Part shown: piece by piece, positions 8,132 through 15,641 of the stretch
Layout: each line of letters begins with the position of its first letter
Numbering within the stretch: the first letter of the stretch is position 1
Origin: Ligilactobacillus ruminis DSM 20403 = NBRC 102161
GTDB lineage: Bacteria > Bacillota > Bacilli > Lactobacillales > Lactobacillaceae
Direction: 5' to 3'
Assembly (NCBI RefSeq): GCF_900113455.1
Contig: NZ_FOPI01000017.1
Coordinates: forward strand, 14,193-53,782
DNA length: 39,590 nt
The notes under the pieces: model-generated
The model's input: the letters and a program-made list of their open reading frames with translations, nothing else
Databases searched by the model: none
Told to the model about the DNA's origin: nothing
Program-made: the position numbers and the translations under genes

Positions 8132-8224
8132 AAAACCGACAGATGTTGTTTAATTTGATATTATCGATTATAACCATTACTGGATTTTATATCAATCAGC
8201 AAAAAACAGACAATTGTCGGTTTT
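8132..8224. repeat. 93-bp segment bounded by 10-bp inverted repeats
   Basis: AAAACCGACA at the left end and its exact complement TGTCGGTTTT at the right end enclose an A/T-rich non-coding stretch. It could be a small remnant or a loose stem. No target duplication is visible. The rest of the gap 7994-8488 is promoter and repeat R3. Confidence 0.3.
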
Positions 8225-8259
8225 GTTTAAAAAGAATGCTTTTCATGACAGACGACTCA

Positions 8260-8480
8260 TTTTCATCGATGTGTCCGTAAACGGCAATGATTTTGCCGAA
8301 TGCAACCGCTCGCTAAATCAGCGCGCAAAGCTCTCAGTCAAATTTGCCGCCAAACTATTCTGAGCTATTTCCATCATGGCAAGCGATTGTCATGCATATG
8401 CAAAACCCCGGACAATCGCAGTACTGCAAATCATCCGGGGTTTTCAATTTGAGTCATGGTTTCTTCCCAGCCTCTTTTAT
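8260..8480 (+). repeat. Dispersed intergenic repeat, copy R3
   Basis: Begins TGTGTCCGTAAACGGCA, which matches 39178-39194 in R8. It continues CTCTCAGTCAAATTTGCCGCC and TATTTCCATCATGGCAAGCG, parallel to R2. It ends in the core palindrome 8402-8444 (AAAACCCCGGA ... TCCGGGGTTTT) and the tail CAATTTGAGTCATGG, TTTCTTCCCAGCCTCTT shared with R5. It serves as the terminator for the aroB end of the operon. Confidence 0.75.
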
Positions 8481-8488
8481 TCGTATCT

Positions 8489-9553
8489 TTATTTTTCAAT
8501 GAATCTTTGCAATTCATCCAACGAGACGGAAAACATCTCCGGCTCACCGATTTTTTTAAGGAAGACAAAAGTCAGTGCCGCTTTAGAAACTTTTTTATCA
8601 TGCTTCATGATGTCAGTCATACGCGAATCTGAAAGGAGTTCGTCTTCAAGCGGAAGTCCGACCGCTTGCAAACGGTCGCAAATTGCTTGTGTCGTTCCTT
8701 CCTCGGTTAGTCCGCGACTTTCAAAAATTCGATTGACTTCGGCAAGTCCGATCGAAATCGCTTCACCGTGAAGCAGTCTGCCATCCGCAAGAAGTTCAAC
8801 CGCATGGCCGATGCTGTGCCCAAAATTGAGCAATTTGCGCAAACCGCCTTCTTTTTCGTCCTTTGTAACGACTTCAGCTTTAAATGCCACGCTTCTTTGG
8901 ATCAGTTCCGGAGCGTGTTTCAAAATTGCCTGCGCATCATCGATTTTTTCAATCAATTGCCAAAACGTTCCGCCGACCATTGCGGCACACTTGACAACTT
9001 CCGCATAACCTTCGACCGTAACCCTTTCGTCCAATGTCTTCAATACCAGGGGATCAATCAGCACCAGATCGGGTTGGTAAAAGGTTCCGACAAGATTTTT
9101 TCCTTGCGCGATATCAATCGCGGTCTTGCCGCCGACGGAACTGTCAACCTGTGCAAGAAGCGAAGTCGGAAACTGAACAAACGAGATCCCGCGCATATAA
9201 AGCGAAGCGCACAGTCCGCCCAAATCTCCGACAACCCCGCCTCCAAGCGCGATCAAGCCGTCTCCTCTGGTCAAACCGAAATCGGCAATTTGAGAAACAA
9301 CGTTGCTGAGAGTTTGCCATGATTTGCTTTTTTCTCCAGCTTCAACCGTAATGACGATGTTTTCGAATCCGGCTTCAGAAAGATTTTTTGAAACTTTCTT
9401 TGCGTAACGCGGGTACACGTTTGTGTCGGTCAAAATGACGCAACGTCTCCTGGTCCATACCTTTTCGAGATGTTCGGCAGGATTGTCGAGAACTCCTTCT
9501 TCGATTAAAATTTCATATGATTTGTCTTTGGTATCGACCGCAACGCTTCGCAT
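8489..9553 (-). CDS. aroB: 3-dehydroquinate synthase
   Basis: 354 aa, typical AroB length. It is the NAD- and metal-dependent enzyme turning DAHP into 3-dehydroquinate, shikimate pathway step two. Visible motifs: NAD-binding GGGVVGDLGG at 104-113, DSSVGGKTAID at about 137-147, and the metal-ligand region GHSIGHAVE and HGEAISIG. It is the last gene of tkt-aroF-aroB, starting 9 nt after the DAHP synthase stop with GAGGTGG upstream. Regulation is inherited from the aromatic leader at 12627-12947. Confidence 0.95.
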   Translation of the reverse strand: MRSVAVDTKDKSYEILIEEGVLDNPAEHLEKVWTRRRCVILTDTNVYPRYAKKVSKNLSEAGFENIVITVEAGEKSKSWQTLSNVVSQIADFGLTRGDGLIALGGGVVGDLGGLCASLYMRGISFVQFPTSLLAQVDSSVGGKTAIDIAQGKNLVGTFYQPDLVLIDPLVLKTLDERVTVEGYAEVVKCAAMVGGTFWQLIEKIDDAQAILKHAPELIQRSVAFKAEVVTKDEKEGGLRKLLNFGHSIGHAVELLADGRLLHGEAISIGLAEVNRIFESRGLTEEGTTQAICDRLQAVGLPLEDELLSDSRMTDIMKHDKKVSKAALTFVFLKKIGEPEMFSVSLDELQRFIEK

Positions 9554-9562
9554 TCAACCACC

Positions 9563-10558
9563 TCATTTCCAGGCTGAAACGACTTTGTGAATCTCTTCGC
9601 AACGACGTGCCATTTCCTTGAAAGTATCCGGCTTGAGTGCTTGCGGTCCGTCAGAAAATGCATGTTCCGGATCATCGTGAATCTCAACGATCAAACCGCT
9701 GGCACCTGCCGCAACGCCGGCCTGGGCAAGCGGCGTAACGAGATCCCAGACTCCGGCAGCATGACTCGGATCGACAATGACAGGATAATGCGTCAATTGC
9801 TGAAGAACGGGAACCGCACCAACATCAAACGTATTGCGCGTGTACTTGTTGTCAAACGTGCGAATTCCCCGTTCAATCAAGATAATCTGATTGTTTCCGC
9901 CTGCAGCAATGTATTCAGCAGCATTAAGCACGTCGTCAATCGTTGCAGACATGCCGCGCTTCAAAGCAACCGGGATCTTCGTTTTGCCGACTTCTTTAAG
10001 GAGCGAGAAGTTTTGCATATTGCGGGCACCGATTTGGAAGAAATCCGTGTATTTTCCGACAAGTTCAACGTGTTCGTCATCCATTACTTCAGTAATGACG
10101 TCCATTCCGTTCTCATCAGCAGCTTCACGCAAGTATTTCAGACCTTCTTCACCAAGGCCCTGGAATGAGTAGGGTGATGTTCTCGGCTTGAATGCGCCGC
10201 CGCGAAGAACCGTTGCGCCGGCTTCCTTTGCAACTTTGGCCATCCGGTGAATGTGTTCTTCGCTTTCAACGGAGCAAGGGCCGGCCATCAAAGCCAGCTT
10301 GTTGCCGCCGACTTCAGTATGCGCCGTTTTAACGATCGTATCTTCCGGATGAAGCAGACGGCTTGACTGAACCGCTGCCGGAACGTTCGTAATCACGTCT
10401 TCTGCCGCATTAAGAACTTCGCCTGGAATCTCGTCTGCCTTGGCACCTTGAACGGCAACGCGGTTTTCATGCACGAAAACCTGTTTCTTGCCATCAAATG
10501 CCTTCTTGACAACTTCAATTTCTTCCTTTGCTTCATCCTTCTTCAAAACAATAATCAT
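9563..10558 (-). CDS. aroF: DAHP synthase (3-deoxy-7-phosphoheptulonate synthase), type I-beta
   Basis: 331 aa. It condenses erythrose-4-phosphate and phosphoenolpyruvate, the committed shikimate step. An N-terminal ferredoxin-like regulatory domain spans about 1-70, as in AroAI-beta enzymes. The barrel carries GPCSVES (93-99), KPRTSPYSFQG (about 124-134), LKRGMSATIDD, ILIERGIRTF and VDPSHAAG. An N-terminal domain of this type often mediates allosteric inhibition; which effector applies here is not visible. It lies between tkt, which makes its substrate erythrose-4-phosphate, and aroB, which uses its product. AGGAGG precedes the ATG. The symbol is the Firmicute usage for this family. Confidence 0.94.
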   Translation of the reverse strand: MIIVLKKDEAKEEIEVVKKAFDGKKQVFVHENRVAVQGAKADEIPGEVLNAAEDVITNVPAAVQSSRLLHPEDTIVKTAHTEVGGNKLALMAGPCSVESEEHIHRMAKVAKEAGATVLRGGAFKPRTSPYSFQGLGEEGLKYLREAADENGMDVITEVMDDEHVELVGKYTDFFQIGARNMQNFSLLKEVGKTKIPVALKRGMSATIDDVLNAAEYIAAGGNNQIILIERGIRTFDNKYTRNTFDVGAVPVLQQLTHYPVIVDPSHAAGVWDLVTPLAQAGVAAGASGLIVEIHDDPEHAFSDGPQALKPDTFKEMARRCEEIHKVVSAWK

Positions 10559-10575
10559 AATATTTTCCTCCTAAA

Positions 10576-12609
10576 TTATAAGCGAATTGCCGATAAATGA
10601 TTTTCACCGGTTACATTTGTTTTTTGAAACGTCAAAACAACGTTTTCGACCGTGAAGCCTGCATCTGCAAGCACATCGTCCATTGCGCCGCTTGCGCCGA
10701 ATTCATCAAGTCCAACGATCGTTCCGTCAAGTCCGACGTAACGTTCCCAACCGCGCGTCGAGCCCATTTCAATGGCCGTTCTTCTTCTGACGGACGGCGG
10801 AAGCACCTGATCCTTGTAATTTTGCGGCTGTGCATCGAAACGTTCCATAGATGGCATGGATACGACGCTGACGTCTTCACCCAGCTTGAACAAACGCTCT
10901 TGAGCTTTGATTGCCAATGAAACTTCTGATCCGGAAGCAATCAGGATTCCACTTGGCCGCATCCCCTTTTGCGGAGAAACAACGTATCCTCCGCGAGCAA
11001 CGCCTGCATCTGCGAGCTTGGACGTCCGTGACAAAACAGGCAGCTTTTGACGAGTCAAAACCAAAACCGTCGGATGATCAACGGAATCAATCGCCTGTTG
11101 CCAAGCAGCGATCACTTCGTTCGGATCAGCCGGACGAAGCACGTCGATATTTGGCAATGAGCGCAGACTCATCAGCTGTTCAACGGGTTCATGCGTCGGT
11201 CCGTCTTCTCCGACTGCGATTGAGTCATGGGTGAAAACGTAAACGACCGGGAGTTTTTGCAAAGCAGACAAGCGAATCGCACCTCTCAGGTAATCCGAGA
11301 ACACGAGGAACGTTCCGCCGAATACTCTAAGACCGCCATGCAAAGCCATTCCGTTCATGATCGTTCCTTGAGCAAACTCGCGAACGCCGTATGCGACGTT
11401 TCTTCCGGTCGGATGCTCGTCATCAAGCAGACCGCTTGCGTCAATTGCGGTTTTGTCTGACGAAGACAAGTCTGCGGAACCGCCGACAAGATTGTCCATT
11501 TTTTCTGCAAGAACCTGGATAACCTTATGACTCGTATCGCGGCTTGCTTCCGCTCCGCTCTCGTAGCGCGTCATCCCGTCAAGAGCATTGAGGCAACGTT
11601 TTCCGTTTAAGACCGCAACCGTTTCATCAAAGCATTCTTCATCAGATGCCGCCAAATCGTCAAGCACCTTGCGCCAATCGTCATGAGCCTTTTTGCCGCG
11701 ATTTTCGATCATCGTTTCAGCTGCAGCTTTGACTTCCGGCAAAACCGTGAAGGCTGGTCCGTCATACTCAAGACGAGTCCGAAGATTTTCAAGTCCTTTT
11801 TCTCCAAGCGGCGCACCGTGCACGGCATTCGTTCCAGCCTTGTCAGCCCCGAAACCGATTGTCGTTTTGATTTCGATCAGACTCGGCTTATCCGTTTTCT
11901 TGGCCTTTTCGATCGCCCGATCGATTTCATCGACGTCATTGCCGTTTGCAACCAGCTGCGTATCCCAGCCATAGCTTTCAAATCTGCGGCAAACATCCGT
12001 CCTGAAGCTTCTTGAAGCCGGTCCGTCCAAAGAAACGTCATTTGAATCGTATAAGACGATTAATTTGGATAGACGCTGATTACCAGCAAAGCTGGCTGCT
12101 TCATGCGAGATTCCTTCCATTAAATCACCGTCACCGACAAGACAGTACGTGAAATGGTCGACCACTTTGGCTTTTTTGTTCAAGCGAGCCGCCAAAGTTC
12201 TTTCAGCAAGCGCCATTCCGACTGCCATCCCGATGCCTTGGCCAAGCGGACCCGTTGTTGCTTCAACACCGGGAACATGTCCACGCTCAGGATGACCAGG
12301 TGTCTTGCTTCCAAAACGCCGGAAGTTCTTCAAGTCATTAATCGACAGATCAAAGCCGCTGACGTGAAGCATTGCATATAAGAGTGCCGATCCATGTCCG
12401 GCAGAAAGAACGAAACGGTCGCGATTCGACCACTCGGGATCTTTCGGATTTACTCGCAAATGACGTGAAAACAACGCCCACATCATCGGTGCCGCTCCAA
12501 GGGCAATCCCCGGATGCCCTGAATTTGCCCGCTGAATCATTTCACAGCTCAAAACGCGCAGATTGTTGATTGCAAGTTCATCAATATTTTGTCCAACTTC
12601 CTTTGTCAT
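10576..12609 (-). CDS. tkt: Transketolase
   Basis: 677 aa thiamine-diphosphate enzyme of the pentose phosphate pathway, full length for the family. The ThDP motif is GDGDLMEGISHEA (from about 159) with the N of YDSNDVSLDG. The pyrimidine domain has HDSIAVGEDGPTHEPVEQL, and the C-terminal domain begins near ASGSEVSLA. As first gene of an operon with DAHP synthase and DHQ synthase it most likely supplies erythrose-4-phosphate for aromatic biosynthesis, rather than serving only general sugar metabolism. GGGAGG lies upstream of ATG 12609. The approximately 300-nt leader with an aromatic leader peptide and terminator would control this and both aro genes. Confidence 0.95.
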   Translation of the reverse strand: MTKEVGQNIDELAINNLRVLSCEMIQRANSGHPGIALGAAPMMWALFSRHLRVNPKDPEWSNRDRFVLSAGHGSALLYAMLHVSGFDLSINDLKNFRRFGSKTPGHPERGHVPGVEATTGPLGQGIGMAVGMALAERTLAARLNKKAKVVDHFTYCLVGDGDLMEGISHEAASFAGNQRLSKLIVLYDSNDVSLDGPASRSFRTDVCRRFESYGWDTQLVANGNDVDEIDRAIEKAKKTDKPSLIEIKTTIGFGADKAGTNAVHGAPLGEKGLENLRTRLEYDGPAFTVLPEVKAAAETMIENRGKKAHDDWRKVLDDLAASDEECFDETVAVLNGKRCLNALDGMTRYESGAEASRDTSHKVIQVLAEKMDNLVGGSADLSSSDKTAIDASGLLDDEHPTGRNVAYGVREFAQGTIMNGMALHGGLRVFGGTFLVFSDYLRGAIRLSALQKLPVVYVFTHDSIAVGEDGPTHEPVEQLMSLRSLPNIDVLRPADPNEVIAAWQQAIDSVDHPTVLVLTRQKLPVLSRTSKLADAGVARGGYVVSPQKGMRPSGILIASGSEVSLAIKAQERLFKLGEDVSVVSMPSMERFDAQPQNYKDQVLPPSVRRRTAIEMGSTRGWERYVGLDGTIVGLDEFGASGAMDDVLADAGFTVENVVLTFQKTNVTGENHLSAIRL

Positions 12610-12626
12610 TTTCGTTCCTCCCGATT

Positions 12627-12661
12627 AATAAAAAAGCTCCTACAGCGACACTGTAAGAACC
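12627..12661 (-). terminator. Attenuator terminator before tkt
   Basis: Minus strand GGTTCTTACAG pairs with CTGTAGGAGC (10 bp including two G-T) around TGTCG and is followed by TTTTTTATT, only 18 nt before the tkt ATG. Its 5' arm can instead pair with CACTGTGAGG at 12702-12711, so it has a competing antiterminator. Confidence 0.85.
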
Positions 12662-12699
12662 AAAAATCTGTCAAGATACGAAAAACAGAAAATTAAAAA

Positions 12700-12815
12700 G
12701 GCCTCACAGTGCAATTGCATCCATGCGACCTTCGACCACAAGAAAATCATTACCGGCCGCATCCAGTTTGGGAAAGTAACGCCCATACCAGATGCGGCAT
12801 CGACGTCACTGGATA
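12700..12815 (-). promoter_or_regulatory. Competing RNA pairings of the aromatic leader
   Basis: By hand, on the minus strand: (Z) TATCCAGT 12815-12808, the end of the leader peptide, pairs with ACTGGATG 12767-12760. (A) GCCGCATC 12798-12791 pairs with GATGCGGC 12763-12756. (B) ATGCGGCC 12762-12755 pairs with GGTCGCAT 12730-12723 (one G-T). (C) GGTC 12730-12727 pairs with GGCC 12703-12700 above weaker inner pairs, followed by TTTTTAATTTT like a first terminator. (D) CACTGTGAGG 12711-12702 pairs with 12658-12649, the 5' arm of the final terminator. Z and A exclude B, B excludes C, C excludes D, and D excludes the terminator. No T-box sequence is present. Confidence 0.6.
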
Positions 12816-12865
12816 AACCAGTAATAGTAAAATCGTAATTGTGATTTTGCAGTTGATTTTCTCAT
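12806..12865 (-). CDS. Aromatic leader peptide of the tkt-aroF-aroB operon
   Basis: A 19-residue reading frame, MRKSTAKSQLRFYYYWFIQ, with AAGGAGA eight nt before its ATG. Residues 12-17 are Phe-Tyr-Tyr-Tyr-Trp-Phe, six aromatic codons in succession (12832-12815). It lies 47 nt downstream of a consensus -10 and upstream of competing stems and an intrinsic terminator that precede transketolase, DAHP synthase and DHQ synthase. This is the classic arrangement of a transcription-attenuation leader peptide: ribosome pausing at aromatic codons would report shortage of charged Phe-, Tyr- or Trp-tRNA. The mix of all three amino acids suits the common pathway. Function is inferred; the peptide itself is not expected to be stable. 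Confidence 0.88.
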   Translation of the reverse strand: MRKSTAKSQLRFYYYWFIQ

Positions 12866-12918
12866 GATTACATTCTCCTTAAAAAATTAAATCGTCATTA
12901 AATAAACTTGTTGATACG

Positions 12919-12947
12919 ATTATAATTCGATTTTAGTGATTCGTCAA
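12919..12947 (-). promoter_or_regulatory. Consensus promoter of the aromatic operon
   Basis: Minus strand TTGACG (12942-12947), exactly 17 nt, TATAAT (12919-12924). Transcription would begin near 12912 and give a leader of about 300 nt before tkt. Confidence 0.85.
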
Positions 12948-12965
12948 CCATTTTTTTAGTCTTTT

Positions 12966-13628
12966 TTAATTTTTGTGAAAAAAGAATTTTTGCATCCACG
13001 AATCATTCTTCTTGATTTGAACAAAGGCAACCGCAGCAAACAAAACCGCACCAATGAAGTCGGCAATCAAATCGCCCATCGTGTCCATCAAGGCAGCTCT
13101 TCCGACCAACATGTGACCGTTTGCCATATAGCGCTGCAGATTCATCCCGAACGAATCACACGTAAATTCATAAAATTCCCATAAAACACCGCACATCATC
13201 GCAAACGCCGTCGCATACAGACTGATGAAACCCGGCGGAAGTTCTTGCTGCTCTTTTGGAATGAGCGCACCAAAAAGCGACAGCGCAAAACTTGCGAGCA
13301 AAGCACCGCTGATAAGGTGGAGTCCTTTGTCCCAATAAGGAATTCGATAAAAGTGATAGATGGTTCCCAAATAAATTGCCCCAAAGATAAAAAGCAAAAA
13401 GAATCCGTAAATCATCGGAGGAAGGTATAAATCAAATTTGACAGAAATGATTTTCGGCAAACAAACGATCACGATTCCCAAAACGATTTCCAGACAAAGA
13501 AACAATGCTGCATTTTTATTCTTGGGGACAGTGGCCAAAAACACATCCTTAGCTGTCAAAACAAGGGAAAAGAGCATCATCAGCACAATTGCCGCCAACC
13601 CGCAGTCAGTAGCTTTTTTCATATTCAA
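12966..13628 (-). CDS. YjdF/DUF2238-like integral membrane protein
   Basis: About 220 aa with six or seven hydrophobic segments. Polar residues within the membrane region recall the DUF2238 (YjdF) family: YWDKGLHLISGALL, WEFYEFTCDSFGMNLQ, and DTMGDLIADFIGA. No biochemical role is established for the family. The start is uncertain: AAAGGA lies 6 nt before TTG 13628 and 12 nt before ATG 13622; an ATG at 13649 lies upstream of this ribosome site and is unlikely. It stands between the truncated AraC regulator and the aro promoter and could be the former's co-transcribed partner, since the gap is small and the strand is shared. Confidence 0.7.
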   Translation of the reverse strand: MNMKKATDCGLAAIVLMMLFSLVLTAKDVFLATVPKNKNAALFLCLEIVLGIVIVCLPKIISVKFDLYLPPMIYGFFLLFIFGAIYLGTIYHFYRIPYWDKGLHLISGALLASFALSLFGALIPKEQQELPPGFISLYATAFAMMCGVLWEFYEFTCDSFGMNLQRYMANGHMLVGRAALMDTMGDLIADFIGAVLFAAVAFVQIKKNDSWMQKFFFHKN

Positions 13629-13654
13629 AACACATCCTTTCGAATTCAATTATC

Positions 13655-14097
13655 CTATTGTCGCTTAAAACTGGCAAGCATTTGTTCTTGACGACAGCGG
13701 CTCGGAACGACTCCGTACGATTCTTTAAACGCCTGGCTGAACTTGCTTTGGCTGGAGCATCCGACCGTGCCTGCAACGTCAAAAAGCGGCATATCGCTTT
13801 CTTTAAGAATTTCGGCAGCTTTTTTCATTCGATAGTCTTTCATACATGAAGCGATCGGTTTTCCGTAAACCTTCTTGAACACTGCTTTGAGCGTCGTCTG
13901 ATTCATCAAAAACCCGCTTGAAAGCACGTCGATCGTATATCTTTTATCCAAATTTTCAATCAGTTTATCGCCAAAATTATCCCTTTCGGAAAAATATCTG
14001 TCCCGTTCGGGCAAAACCAAGCCGCTTTCCTTGTTAATTTTGATTTGAAAATGTATGCTTAAATCTGTAGACAAACAGCCGTCTCCGATTTTTAACC
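13655..14097 (-). pseudogene. AraC-family regulator, 5'-truncated by an IS607-like element
   Basis: The frame is open from the stop codon at 13655 to the element junction near 14097, about 147 codons. The C-terminal double helix-turn-helix is complete: FLMNQTTLKAVFKKVYG, MKKAAEILKES, and FSQAFKESYGVVPSRCR, the last matching the AraC signature. Upstream residues (RLKIGDGCLSTDLSIHFQIK) still read like protein, and the frame then runs straight into sequence shared with the IS607 copy at 33131. The N-terminal domain and native start and promoter are therefore missing. A TTG at 14074 could in principle give a 139-residue DNA-binding fragment. AraC proteins of this layout are usually about 250-330 aa. 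Confidence 0.75.
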
Positions 14098-14101
14098 GGA
14101 T

Positions 14102-14350
14102 TGGTTTGAAACGTTATGCAGAAAACACAATACTGAAATCATAGTTCTTAATAACGTTGAAACAAGTCCCGACCAGGAAATGGTTGATGATATTGTAAGC
14201 ATTGTTAACATATTTTCTTGTCGCTTGCATGTTTTGCGAAAATATAAAAGCAAAATTGCAAACGACAAGTCTTTGAAAGGAGATGAAAATGATGATAAGA
14301 ACCCAAAAGGTAAGGCTGTATCCCAATCGAACCATGAAAAAGGTTCTTGA
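14102..14350 (+). pseudogene. tnpA serine recombinase remnant (IS607 family), C-terminal part
   Basis: Reads WFETLCRKHNTEIIVLNN, then ETSPDQEMVDDIVSIVNIF and LRKYKSKIAND, matching the C-terminal third of the copy at 32715-33349. The catalytic domain is gone. Its end overlaps the start of tnpB by about 60 nt, the usual IS607 arrangement. Confidence 0.8.
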
Positions 14351-15443
14351 CGATTTGTGCGATTACAGACGCTATTGCTGGAATCAAGGATTGGCTTTAT
14401 GGAACGATATGTATGATGCCTCTTTGATTTTGGAAGACAAAGAACTTTTGCCCAATGAACGCAAGGTTCGTGACGAACTGGTTGCCGATAAAGCCGACTG
14501 GCAGTATCAGCTGTCAGCCAGATGTCTTCAGCTTGCCGTTTCTGATTTAGGCAAGGCGTGGAAAAATTTCTTTAACAAAGCTCAGCCCGACTGGGGCAAA
14601 CCGCAGTTCAAGTCTAAAAAAGCCCCCAGACAGGGATTCAAGACCGATAGAGCCAAAATCGTCAACGGAAAGCTGCGATTGGATAAACCGCGCGGAATCA
14701 AGAAATGGTACGATATTCGTCTTAAAGGAGCAGCATTCTTAAAAGGCGAATTGAAAGTCGTTTCTATCTACCGTGAAAACGGCAAATACTGGGCGAGTCT
14801 GCCTTTTGAAGTCGAAATCAAAACAAAAGCCAAAACTGGCAAGCAGACGGCTGTTGACTTCAACATTGGTCATTTCAGCTACACGGAAGGACAAGTCAAA
14901 ACTTTACCGCATAATCTCAAAACCTTGTATGAGCGCATCAAGCATTATCAGCGATCGTTAGCCAGAAAACGGAAAGCAAACGGAAAGAAGGCAGCTCAAT
15001 CGAATAACTACGCTGAAACGAAAGCCAAGTTGCAGCGTGATTATCGAAAAGTTGCCAACACTCAGCATGATATCGTTCAAAAGTTTACGACCGAGCTGGT
15101 CAACAATTATGACGAAATCGTTATTGAAGATTTGGACGTGAAGCGAATGCAGATGAGTCACGTTGCGTCTAAAGGATTGCAACGGTCGTTGTTTGGCTGT
15201 TTCAGACAGGTTTTAGCTTATAAATGCCAATGGTACGGCAAAGAATTATTTTTAGCCGACAAATTCTATCCAGGCACGCAACGGTGTTCTCGATGCGGAT
15301 TCGTCAAGACTGGTGATGACAAAATCGGTCTTGACGGCAACATGAAACATAAAACCAAGCATAACGAATACGTTTGTTATGAATGCGATGCCGTCATGGA
15401 CAGAGATGAAAATGCGGTCATGAATTTAATGGCATTGATATAA
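14289..15443 (+). CDS. tnpB: TnpB RNA-guided nuclease, IS607-associated
   Basis: About 384 aa, full length for TnpB. The RuvC-like triad is visible: Asp in TAVDFNIGHF (about residue 190), Glu in IVIEDLDVKRM (about 280), Asp in VMDRDENAVMNLM (about 371). A zinc ribbon CSRCG ... CYEC lies between the second and third. The N-terminal helix-turn-helix-like part starts with MMIRTQKVRLYPN. AAAGGAG precedes ATG 14289 by 6 nt (alternatives 14283 and 14292). TnpB proteins are RNA-guided DNA nucleases using a reRNA/omega RNA from the element's right end. The frame is intact although tnpA is destroyed, so it may be maintained for another reason or be recently orphaned. Confidence 0.92.
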   Translation: MMIRTQKVRLYPNRTMKKVLDDLCDYRRYCWNQGLALWNDMYDASLILEDKELLPNERKVRDELVADKADWQYQLSARCLQLAVSDLGKAWKNFFNKAQPDWGKPQFKSKKAPRQGFKTDRAKIVNGKLRLDKPRGIKKWYDIRLKGAAFLKGELKVVSIYRENGKYWASLPFEVEIKTKAKTGKQTAVDFNIGHFSYTEGQVKTLPHNLKTLYERIKHYQRSLARKRKANGKKAAQSNNYAETKAKLQRDYRKVANTQHDIVQKFTTELVNNYDEIVIEDLDVKRMQMSHVASKGLQRSLFGCFRQVLAYKCQWYGKELFLADKFYPGTQRCSRCGFVKTGDDKIGLDGNMKHKTKHNEYVCYECDAVMDRDENAVMNLMALI

Positions 15444-15635
15444 AAAAATCAAAAGGGGTGGGATACGTCCTTAAGCTGCAAGAGCCGGTCACTGTCATTA
15501 ACCTCACGTTAGGATATGGGAATACCAGCGTTGACGGCAGCAAATAAAATTTAGGAAAGGAAAAGCTATATTCTTTCTAATAATGTGGAAAAATGTTTTG
15601 TATTCCCATATTATTCTACATTTTATATAGCAGAA
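15444..15635 (+). ncRNA. Candidate reRNA (omega RNA) region of the TnpB element
   Basis: From the tnpB stop to the right end, the segment from ACTGTCATTAACCTCACG through GTTGACGGCAGCAAATAAA is conserved in the decayed copy at 33528-33676, although most of that copy's tnpB is deleted. In TnpB systems the scaffold RNA comes from this region and its guide from flanking DNA just past the right end. Here that flank is the start of copA. Transcript ends are not visible. Confidence 0.5.
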
Positions 15636-15641
15636 ACATTT

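Larger units (their letters stand above)
14098..15635 (+). mobile_element. IS607-like element with truncated tnpA and intact tnpB
   Basis: Left boundary: from GATTGGTTTGAAACG onward the sequence matches 33131 onward nearly base for base, whereas upstream is AraC. Only the 3' part of the serine-recombinase gene remains. Right boundary: the two copies are similar through ATTTTATATAGCAGAAA (15635) and diverge after it. The right end lies seven nt before the copA ATG. The element has lost its own transposase function but keeps tnpB and the right end. Confidence 0.8.

Noticed and set aside
12600-12912. T-box riboswitch for the aro operon
   Set aside because: No T-box (AGGGTGG-ACCGCG-like) sequence, specifier loop or AGTA/GNUG pattern is seen. 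The aromatic leader peptide explains the region better.
15585-15641. N-terminal extension of CopA from GTG 15585
   Set aside because: It lies within the IS607 right end shared with 33598 onward, and the metal-binding domain begins properly at 15642.
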